Shown here piece after piece: positions 34,471 through 40,947 of a stretch of DNA of 40,947 nucleotides. Position 1 is the stretch's first letter. Each line of letters starts with the position of its first letter. The notes under the pieces were generated by a model. The model was not told where the DNA came from and made no database searches. It saw only the letters and a program-made list of their open reading frames with translations. The DNA comes from an uncultured Desulfovibrionaceae bacterium (GTDB lineage: Bacteria; Desulfobacterota; Desulfovibrionia; Desulfovibrionales; Desulfovibrionaceae): the NCBI GenBank assembly GCA_944325195.1, contig CALUZB010000014.1, forward strand, positions 1 to 40,947, in the 5' to 3' direction. A program made the translations under genes and the position numbers.

Positions 34471-34712
34471 AAGATAACTCCCACAAAAAGTTAATGGGAG
34501 TATTTAACAGACTGTTCAGAGTGTAGCAAGCGTTGCGCCCACATGTGAAATCCTTTTTTCAGGCATACCTTCTTATGGCGCGGAAAAGCATAATTTTATC
34601 GAAATTCCCTCTAGACGATTTTTCAAACAGGATTATTTATTGTAGAGCTGTTCCGCTATGGAACGAACGAATTTTATTCCCTATCCATGTGCATAGAGGA
34701 GGAATCTGAACA
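34471..34712. promoter_or_regulatory. Divergent gltX/dnaK control region
   Basis: Both promoters must lie here. I could not identify a convincing sigma-32 pair or CIRCE element for dnaK. A small inverted repeat GTTCC-GCTAT-GGAAC occurs at 34650-34664, and AGAGGAGG at 34695-34702 is the dnaK ribosome site. Confidence 0.45.
34477..34501 (-). promoter_or_regulatory. Hairpin that can hide the gltX ribosome binding site
   Basis: ACTCCCA (34477-34483) and TGGGAGT (34495-34501) are 7-base inverted arms around an 11-base gap. In the gltX transcript the downstream arm contains the GGGAG Shine-Dalgarno, 6-7 bases before the start codon. Folding would block initiation, so a translational switch or temperature response is possible. 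Confidence 0.4.
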
Positions 34713-36623
34713 ATGGGAAAAATTATAGGAATTGACCTCGGGACAACCAACTCCTGCGTATACGTCATGGAGGGTAAAGACCCGAAATTGATCACAAACC
34801 CCGAAGGCGGTCGCACCACCCCGTCAATCGTGGCTTTTACCGACAAAGAGCGTCTGGTGGGAGACATTGCCAAACGTCAGGCGGTTACCAACCCGGAACG
34901 TACTGTATTTGCCATCAAACGTCTGATGGGACGTCCTATCGACAGCCCGGAAGTGAAGAAGTGGGCGGAGCACAGCCCTTATCGGGTAGTTCCCGGCAGC
35001 CATGGGGAAGCCTGTGTGGAAATTCAGGGCCGCGCCTATACCCCGGCTGAAATTTCCGCGATGATTCTTGCTAAGCTCAAGGCCGATGCTGAAGCATACC
35101 TTGGTGAATCAGTGACCGAAGCGGTAATCACCGTGCCGGCCTATTTTAACGACTCGCAGCGCCAGGCCACTAAAGACGCCGGTAAAATTGCCGGGCTTGA
35201 GGTTAAACGAATCATCAACGAACCTACGGCGGCTTCTCTGGCTTATGGGTTCGATAAGGCGGTTAATGAGAAAATCGCGGTTTTTGACCTTGGCGGCGGC
35301 ACTTTTGATATTTCCATTCTGGAAGTAAGCGACAGTGTGGTGGAAGTTATGGCCACCAACGGCGATACCTTCCTGGGCGGTGAAGACTTTGACCAGCGCA
35401 TTATTAAATACCTGGTGGATGAATTTAAGAAAGACAACGGCATTGATCTGTCGCAAGACAGCATGGCTTTGCAGCGCCTGAAAGAGGCTGCGGAAAACGC
35501 TAAGAAAGACCTTTCCACCTCTATGGAAACCGAAATCAACCTACCTTTCATCACTGCAGACCAGAACGGACCCAAGCACCTGATGATTAAGCTCTCCCGC
35601 GCCAAGCTGGAAAGCCTGGTGGAAGACCTGGTTAAGCGGACTATAGATCCCTGTAAAAAGGCCTTGGCCGATGCCAAGCTCTCTGCAGGTGATATTGATG
35701 AAGTTGTACTGGTGGGCGGTATGACCAGAATGCCCCTGGTTCAGAAAACCGTTGCAGATTTCTTTGGGAAAGAGCCTAACCGCTCAATGAACCCCGATGA
35801 AGTAGTCGCTATGGGCGCCGCAATTCAGGGCGGTATTCTGGCCGGGGATGTGACCGATGTGCTGTTGTTAGACGTTACTCCGCTTTCATTGGGCATTGAA
35901 ACCTACGGCGGGGTATTTACAAAGCTGATTGACCGCAACACCACAATCCCCACTCGCAAGAGTCAGGTGTTCACCACAGCGGCGGATAATCAACCCAGTG
36001 TGGGAATTCATGTTCTGCAGGGAGAGCGCCCCATGGCAGCGGACAACATGACGCTTGGAAGATTTGAGTTGACAGGAATTCCGCCTGCACCGCGTGGTAT
36101 GCCTCAGATTGAAGTTTCCTTTGATATCGACGCCAACGGCATTGTTAATGTGTCTGCCAAAGACTTGGGCACAGGCAAAGAACAGTCTATTCGCATCACC
36201 GCTTCTTCTGGTTTGAATGAGAAGGATATTGATCGTCTGATCAAAGAAGCGGAAGCCCATGCCGAAGATGACAGGAAGAAAAAAGAAGTCATTGAAATGC
36301 GCAACCAGGCTGATACCCTGATTTATTCCACTCAAAAATCCCTTGAAGATTTGGGCGATAAAGTGGATGCAAGTCTGAAAAGTGAAATTGAAAGTAAGGT
36401 TGAAGAGCTGAAAAAAGCTATGGAAAGCGATGAGGTTGAACTGATTAAAAGCGCTATGGACGCTTTGGCCAAAGCTTCCCATAAAATTGCCGAGCAGCTT
36501 TACGCCCAGAAAGCTCAAGATTCCGGACCCGGAGCCGGGGCAGGCGGCCCTGGAGCCGGCAGTTCCGACAGCGGCAAGTCAGATGATGATGTAGTCGATG
36601 CTGATTACACAGAAGTGAAGTAA
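34713..36623 (+). CDS. dnaK: Chaperone DnaK (Hsp70)
   Basis: The main cytoplasmic Hsp70, 636 residues. The start is [20 protein letters not shown]. Other signatures are [35 protein letters not shown] and [14 protein letters not shown]. The C-terminus is Gly-rich ([17 protein letters not shown]) and ends [13 protein letters not shown]. It is full length and all ATPase motifs are intact. No dnaJ or grpE lies alongside, so it is alone in its transcription unit, with a hairpin after it. Confidence 0.98.
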   Translation: MGKIIGIDLGTTNSCVYVMEGKDPKLITNPEGGRTTPSIVAFTDKERLVGDIAKRQAVTNPERTVFAIKRLMGRPIDSPEVKKWAEHSPYRVVPGSHGEACVEIQGRAYTPAEISAMILAKLKADAEAYLGESVTEAVITVPAYFNDSQRQATKDAGKIAGLEVKRIINEPTAASLAYGFDKAVNEKIAVFDLGGGTFDISILEVSDSVVEVMATNGDTFLGGEDFDQRIIKYLVDEFKKDNGIDLSQDSMALQRLKEAAENAKKDLSTSMETEINLPFITADQNGPKHLMIKLSRAKLESLVEDLVKRTIDPCKKALADAKLSAGDIDEVVLVGGMTRMPLVQKTVADFFGKEPNRSMNPDEVVAMGAAIQGGILAGDVTDVLLLDVTPLSLGIETYGGVFTKLIDRNTTIPTRKSQVFTTAADNQPSVGIHVLQGERPMAADNMTLGRFELTGIPPAPRGMPQIEVSFDIDANGIVNVSAKDLGTGKEQSIRITASSGLNEKDIDRLIKEAEAHAEDDRKKKEVIEMRNQADTLIYSTQKSLEDLGDKVDASLKSEIESKVEELKKAMESDEVELIKSAMDALAKASHKIAEQLYAQKAQDSGPGAGAGGPGAGSSDSGKSDDDVVDADYTEVK

Positions 36624-37026
36624 TACGCAACTAATATAGTCTCCTCTAAAGCAAAGTCCCCGGCCTTGACAGGCCGGGGACAGTCATGAATAAGGCTGAA
36701 CAATCAGACTTCACTTCCGGCTGTTTTTATGCTAAATGAATATTAAATAACGTTTTTGTTATTTTATGCTTCTCTTTATTACCGAGGGAAGCCTGAATGA
36801 GAAGTTTGCGGGAACGCAGTCAATCTGTAAATCTTCGGTAATTTTTACAGGTTGAATCTTTTATTTCAGGAAATGGATTGATAGTCGGCAATGCCGATGA
36901 GTGTCTTGCTCCGCAGCCTTTCCGTAAGGACTATAGGTAATCCGCCCGTCCCCTGTCCTCTGGTGTGGAGTTAGTCGTCAGATAGGAGGGGGCTGCTGTG
37001 GATTGAGACAGTTGCTGGAGCGATGT
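36624..37026. other. Intergenic region between dnaK and the glycan genes
   Basis: About 400 bases with no gene. Besides the dnaK hairpin I see only an AT-rich stretch (36735-36790) and presumed promoter sequence for the glycosyltransferase group. AGGAGGGGG near 36983 is too far from the start to be its ribosome site. Confidence 0.55.
36656..36681 (+). terminator. Hairpin after dnaK
   Basis: GTCCCCGGCCT-TGAC-AGGCCGGGGAC, a perfect 11-pair stem with a 4-base loop, 33 bases past the stop. No T-run follows directly. Confidence 0.65.
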
Positions 37027-38175
37027 ATGTCTATAAGCAGGAAGCCTGTTCTTGTTCACGTTACAAATAACCTGAGTAATCGCGGGGGGATCGAGCGATT
37101 GCTGGGGGCGGCTCTGCCTCTGTTGACAGACAGGTATGAGGTGCATGCGGTTGCTTACAAGGAAAAGGGCTGCTATTATGAATCCTTTCCAGAGCAGGGT
37201 GTGCATACTCATTTCTTGCCGCGATACGGTACGTTAAGCCCACGGAATTTATCCAATTATGCTTCTCTGTTTCGGGAACTGAACGCTCGAATTGTTCATG
37301 CCCACTCCCATGCAGCCAACGTTTTCTGCCCGCTTGCAGCGCGGCTGGCCCGGGTTCCGGCGCGGGTGGCGCATATCCATAATATCAGTTTTGAAATCCA
37401 TTGGTATGGTGCGCACCGGTTGCAGCGCGTTTTACGTCGTCTTACTGAGGGGCTGGTGCACTGCATTGCCACAGATAAAATCATTTTGCCTGCGCAATGC
37501 ATGCTGGCCCCCTATAGGCGTGCCATGCCCCTTGTGCCTGAAGAGCGGTTTGCGATTGTTCATAGCGGCGTGGATTTCCCCGGCGTGCAGGCTGTGCGTC
37601 CGGAATATGATTTGCGGCTCCAACACGGGCTTGCCGAGGCTGAGCTTGTTCTGGGCTTCGTGGGGCGGCTTGTGTCCTCCAAGGGAATTGGCCTTCTTCC
37701 GGAAATTGCGGAAAGTCTCGTTCGCTCTGGGCGAAGCTTCCGCATCGTTATTCTTGGTGACGGGGGCGGAACGCCTGTGGAAGAACTTAAACAGGCGGCC
37801 GCGCGGATTGGCGATGGGCAACGTTTTCTGTTCCTGGGGTGGGTTGATGCGCCCGAACAGTACTACCCCCAATTTGATGCTTTTCTCTTTCCTTCGGAAC
37901 CGGGGACGGAAGCCTGGTCGCTTTCGCTTACCGAGGCGGCCCTGCATAATATCCCTGTTGTTGCAAGAAAAACGGAGATAACAACGGAGTACTGTAATTA
38001 CTATTCCCGAATTGCTTTTCTGGAAGACGATAATGAACCCGCCCAGACTCTGGAACGCGCTTTGAAAACCCCCGACACGCCCGATGAACGGGTTGCGGCG
38101 TTTACCATGCCCCGTTTTGCGGATGCGCTGGATGCCTTATACACAAGTCTGTTGCTGAATGATTGCGGCCAATGA
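37027..38175 (+). CDS. Glycosyltransferase family 4
   Basis: 382 residues from ATG 37027 (GGAG at 37017-37020, 6 bases before). It has a GT-B fold. The N-terminal half has NNLSNRGGIERLL and IVHAHSHAANVFCPLAARLA. The nucleotide-sugar side has LGFVGRLVSSKGIGLLPEIA, VILGDGGG, RFLFLGWVDAPEQYYPQFDA and PSEPGTEAWSLSLTEAALHN, the retaining GT4 signature with E-x7-E. It probably adds a sugar to lipopolysaccharide or O-antigen. It is the first of three overlapping or adjacent surface-glycan genes, and its stop overlaps the next start. Confidence 0.9.
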   Translation: MSISRKPVLVHVTNNLSNRGGIERLLGAALPLLTDRYEVHAVAYKEKGCYYESFPEQGVHTHFLPRYGTLSPRNLSNYASLFRELNARIVHAHSHAANVFCPLAARLARVPARVAHIHNISFEIHWYGAHRLQRVLRRLTEGLVHCIATDKIILPAQCMLAPYRRAMPLVPEERFAIVHSGVDFPGVQAVRPEYDLRLQHGLAEAELVLGFVGRLVSSKGIGLLPEIAESLVRSGRSFRIVILGDGGGTPVEELKQAAARIGDGQRFLFLGWVDAPEQYYPQFDAFLFPSEPGTEAWSLSLTEAALHNIPVVARKTEITTEYCNYYSRIAFLEDDNEPAQTLERALKTPDTPDERVAAFTMPRFADALDALYTSLLLNDCGQ

Positions 38176-39458
38176 GCGGACATACACAACAAGATGAACA
38201 ACGGTCTCCCCGCTCGGGATATGCAGCCATTATATTGCGGGCATGGCGTTTTTCCATGCAGCCCCATATTATCCGTATTGTGTTTGCCTGCGGCCTGGCT
38301 CTGTTGGGCATTTGTCTGGGGATAAACAAATCTTCCTACACTATGTTGCGGGTTGTCGGCTGGATAGCTCTGATTGGAATGGTTCCATATTTTTTGAAGG
38401 TACGTTGGCGGGATTGCCCGCTGGGGCTGGCGGCCACGGTCTTATTTGGAATTTATGTGCTTATTACCCCCGGCGACTGGCTGGCTGATTACAAGCTTGG
38501 TTGGCGGATGCTCATTCCTTTGCTCATTGGGGCGGCTTTGCCGTTTTTGCTGCTGCGGGGACTGCGCATTCTGGTCTTTTCCATTGCCTCAAGCCTGCTG
38601 GCTTTATTCGCTTATGCCTTGTTCACCGGGGGAGAATGGGGATTTGAGGCGGGGCGGCTGTGTTTGCGTGCTGGCCACTTCAATGTTTTGGCTCCATTTC
38701 TTGCTTGGCTCTTGGTATTTTTTATTTGGTTTTTTAACAGGGCGTCACGGCTCTGGAAATGCTGGAGCGTTATTTTGGCGGTGTGTTGTCTGGTTATGCT
38801 GGTGTTGACCAACAGTCGCGCTTCCCAATTGGGGTTTGCAGTTGCTGCCCTTTTTCTGTTGTTGCGCTGTTTCAGATGGAAAGGTGCGGTTGTGGTGCTG
38901 CTTGTGGGGGCGTTGTGCGTTTGGGTTGCTTATCTCCAGTTGCACCAGGAGCATCAGGAACGGACTTTTAATTCGATTTTAAACATACAACAGGATAAAA
39001 CTTTTCTGAGCCGCAAGCCTATTTGGGAAGTCGCACTGGCTGGAATTGCTGAAAAACCGTGGCTTGGAAGGAGTACTAAAGCTTTTGCGCCGTTTCATTA
39101 TGCGTATATTGAAGCGCATGCTGAACATTTAGACAGGAAGTACCCTATTGTGGAGAGAAGGGCCGGGCAGGCGCACAATCTGTATCTGGAGTTGTTATTC
39201 TCCTGGGGGATTGTCGGAAGCGCACTGCTTTGCGTTGGAGTGGGGCAGGGAATTCTGCTTGCCCGGCGCCAGGGGGATGCTTTTTTTCAGGCGGTGATGC
39301 TGCTTATCCTGGTACATGGCTTGTTTGATCTGAATATCAATATTATTGAAGGGTGCGTCAGCTTATTTCTACCCCTGGGAATTGTGTATGGCCGGGAACT
39401 GGCTGGACGTATGGCTTTGCAACTTCCTGCTCCGGAGACCTGTAAATTAAGTAATTAG
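38172..39458 (+). CDS. O-antigen ligase / Wzy_C family membrane protein
   Basis: A polytopic membrane protein of 428 residues. ATG 38172 overlaps the previous stop by 4 bases (ATGA). About ten to twelve helices are present. The periplasmic loop carries LNIQQDKTFLSRKPIWEVAL and the diagnostic RAGQAHNLYLELLFSWGIVG segment (the conserved His and ...NLYLE...W.GIVG of WaaL/Wzy). An upstream TNSRAS.LG segment is also typical. It should ligate or polymerise O-antigen on the periplasmic side. Sequence alone cannot separate ligase from polymerase. Confidence 0.85.
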   Translation: MSGHTQQDEQRSPRSGYAAIILRAWRFSMQPHIIRIVFACGLALLGICLGINKSSYTMLRVVGWIALIGMVPYFLKVRWRDCPLGLAATVLFGIYVLITPGDWLADYKLGWRMLIPLLIGAALPFLLLRGLRILVFSIASSLLALFAYALFTGGEWGFEAGRLCLRAGHFNVLAPFLAWLLVFFIWFFNRASRLWKCWSVILAVCCLVMLVLTNSRASQLGFAVAALFLLLRCFRWKGAVVVLLVGALCVWVAYLQLHQEHQERTFNSILNIQQDKTFLSRKPIWEVALAGIAEKPWLGRSTKAFAPFHYAYIEAHAEHLDRKYPIVERRAGQAHNLYLELLFSWGIVGSALLCVGVGQGILLARRQGDAFFQAVMLLILVHGLFDLNINIIEGCVSLFLPLGIVYGRELAGRMALQLPAPETCKLSN

Positions 39459-39467
39459 GGCTGTTGA

Positions 39468-40415
39468 ATGCTGAAATCAGGCAAAAAAGTTTCGGTTATT
39501 GTGCCGGTGTATAATGGGGAGGCTACTCTCCAACGCTGTCTCGACTCGCTGCTTGCGCAGACCTGGGCGGATATTGAACTGGTTGTGGTAAACAATGCCT
39601 CAAGTGATTCCACAGCCGCCATTTGCGCCGCCTGTCCAGACCCGCGTCTGGTGTATCTTGAAGAGCCGCGGCGCGGCGTATCCCGTGCGCGTAATACAGG
39701 GCTTGCGGCTGCCGGCGGCGATTACATCATGTTTGTGGACGCGGATGATTTTGTTGAGCCGGACATGTTGGAAACCATGCTGGCTGTTGAGGGATATGAT
39801 GTGGTTTACTGCGGGCTGACTACCCAAAATCCGGACGGTTCCAACCCACAAGCGATGCGTATGCCGGAAGGGCCGCACAGCAGGGATGATATTTTGGGTC
39901 TGTTGCTGCAGGCAGAGGCATTATCAATTATGTTCGGCCCATATTGTAAGTTATACCCCAAATCCGTTGTTGGTTCTGTTCGTTTTGATGAAGATATTCA
40001 TGTTGGGGAAGACCTGAAATTTCATTTTGATGTGTTGCAGCATGTTAATAAAGCATTTTTTATTGAGAAGCAGTTTTATCATTATATATTGTATCCGCAG
40101 AGTGACGGTCATGCCAAAGATTCCCTGAAAAAGACGGATATGATTCCGGTGTGGGAGTATATCATGGGGAGTACACCCCAAGAATTGCTTCCGCTGGCTA
40201 TTCCAACCTATATTGAGTTACTGTTGAACACCATGCGTTACCTTCTGCGCAGTGAGCAGGGCAAGAGCCATTTCGCAGAACTGCGCATGAAGCTGCGCCC
40301 GCTGGCTGGAGAGATTTTGCACGGGCCCTACTCCTGGGGACGCAAACGTGCTGCCTTGTTGTATCTGATCTGTCCCTTTGAGTTGTTGCGCCTGTTCCGG
40401 CGCCGGAAGTCATAA
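39468..40415 (+). CDS. Glycosyltransferase family 2
   Basis: A GT-A type transferase of 315 residues, 9 bases after the previous gene. The N-terminus is KVSVIVPVYNGEATLQRCLD, with SLLAQTWADIELVVVNNASSDST, RGVSRARNTGLAAAGGDYIMF and the metal motif VDADDF. The C-terminal half is more variable and has basic residues at the end (RLFRRRKS). It is probably an O-antigen or LPS-core glycosyltransferase acting with its neighbours and fed by nucleotide sugars such as GDP-mannose from manC. Confidence 0.9.
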   Translation: MLKSGKKVSVIVPVYNGEATLQRCLDSLLAQTWADIELVVVNNASSDSTAAICAACPDPRLVYLEEPRRGVSRARNTGLAAAGGDYIMFVDADDFVEPDMLETMLAVEGYDVVYCGLTTQNPDGSNPQAMRMPEGPHSRDDILGLLLQAEALSIMFGPYCKLYPKSVVGSVRFDEDIHVGEDLKFHFDVLQHVNKAFFIEKQFYHYILYPQSDGHAKDSLKKTDMIPVWEYIMGSTPQELLPLAIPTYIELLLNTMRYLLRSEQGKSHFAELRMKLRPLAGEILHGPYSWGRKRAALLYLICPFELLRLFRRRKS

Positions 40416-40906
40416 AATTTTAATAGGCGTATGGGGCGCTATGCCTGAACCAATAATAATGCTTAAAATGCAATTTAGTACTTGCCAAAAAATAGGTTTT
40501 GTAGTATATATAAATCAGTAAGCATATTTGTGTTTGCTCTTTTCTTAAAAGACCTGTATTCCCAGGCAAATAAATGCTTAGTCAAGCAGTTCTTGTTATC
40601 CATAAAGTGCGATTGGTTTTGTGAGACGGGGGCGGTGTACCGTTTAACAGCGCATTAAGCCGACTGAAAATCAGGTTCAGAGCTTATCAGCCGATTTAAT
40701 TATCGGTGGAGCGTTGCGCGTTGCCCATTTGGCGTTGTCGTGAACGCACATGGAACCGGTGTGTCGGCTGAAGTCGCTTTACCTTTTAATATCCTTGGCC
40801 GCTTTTTGTGAGCCGACCGGACCGGAGCGGAAAATCAATCAGGATCAGTCATTCCGGAACCCGGGATTCCCTGGGTTTCAAAACCAATATCTATAGGAGG
40901 TTCTTT
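40416..40906. other. Intergenic region before the truncated last gene
   Basis: About 490 bases with no gene. There is an AT-rich segment with TATATATAAAT near 40505 and a short imperfect stem around 40860-40880. It should hold the promoter of the next gene, but I cannot place boxes. Confidence 0.5.
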
Positions 40907-40947
40907 ATGAACACATCTTTTGGAAATCGCTATGCCAACACTTACTT
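40907..40947 (+). CDS. Start of a truncated gene, function unknown
   Basis: ATG 40907 is preceded by AGGAGG at 40895-40900, an excellent site. Only 13 residues are in the window: MNTSFGNRYANTY. The family cannot be named from this. Confidence 0.65.
   Translation, partial: MNTSFGNRYANTY

Noticed and set aside
34565..34700. Sigma-32 or CIRCE control of dnaK
   Set aside because: I looked for CTTGAA-N-CCCCAT and TTAGCACTC-N9-GAGTGCTAA and found neither in convincing form.

Overview
The window looks like about 41 kb of chromosome from a Gram-negative, sulfate-reducer-like bacterium, most probably of the Desulfovibrionales (Desulfobacterota). This rests on gene style rather than a search. The supporting signs are a Desulfovibrio-type flagellin, a hisC-cmk-(RluA/CoaE fusion) operon, an NrfD/HmcC-type membrane quinol subunit, a sigma-54 type promoter, two U32 family proteins and a ZraP/Spy-like periplasmic protein. 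There is no plasmid, phage, IS or CRISPR signature. Most genes are housekeeping, interspersed with lineage-specific and probably fast-evolving ones.

Layout. 1-800: no convincing gene. 0.8-2.1 kb: an HlyD-type membrane-fusion protein overlapped by a ThiS/MoaD-like beta-grasp protein. 2.3-4.3 kb: tRNA-His, then a flagellin preceded by a (TATC)n tetranucleotide tract. 4.4-8.8 kb, minus strand: uspA, then hisC-cmk-rluA/coaE with 4-base stop/start overlaps. 9.2-9.7 kb: an unknown protein behind a near-perfect sigma-54 promoter with paired palindromes upstream. 10-13.4 kb: pncC (-), a periplasmic solute-binding protein fused to a dead cytidine-deaminase domain (+), and an orphan NrfD-like protein (-). 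13.6-19.0 kb: tightly packed manC, PHP phosphoesterase, U32 protein and YibQ-like deacetylase, followed at 19.2 kb by a second U32 protein. 21.4-23.7 kb: a small secreted Cys protein, an alkyltransferase-like protein and phenylacetate-CoA ligase (-). 23.9-26.1 kb: purD, purE and tRNA-Asn. 26.2-29.4 kb: a membrane protein of unknown function (-), a DinB-like protein (+) and an RsmF-like rRNA methyltransferase (-). 29.6-31.9 kb: a secreted TolB-like/FG-GAP protein and a ZraP-like protein. 32.1-36.6 kb: amidohydrolase (-), gltX (-) and dnaK (+). 37.0-40.4 kb: a surface-glycan group (GT4, O-antigen ligase, GT2). A further gene starts at 40907 and runs off the window.

What stands out most: (i) the solute-binding/cytidine-deaminase fusion, whose three zinc ligands and catalytic Glu are all replaced; (ii) a flagellin that has lost two interacting pieces of its D1 core and sits behind a tetranucleotide repeat abutting a TATAAT box, which suggests a phase-variable, structurally altered flagellin; (iii) a textbook sigma-54 promoter driving an unrecognised small protein; (iv) an intrinsic terminator just upstream of the fusion gene with no gene before it to terminate. 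All functional statements are from reading the sequence; no database search was possible.
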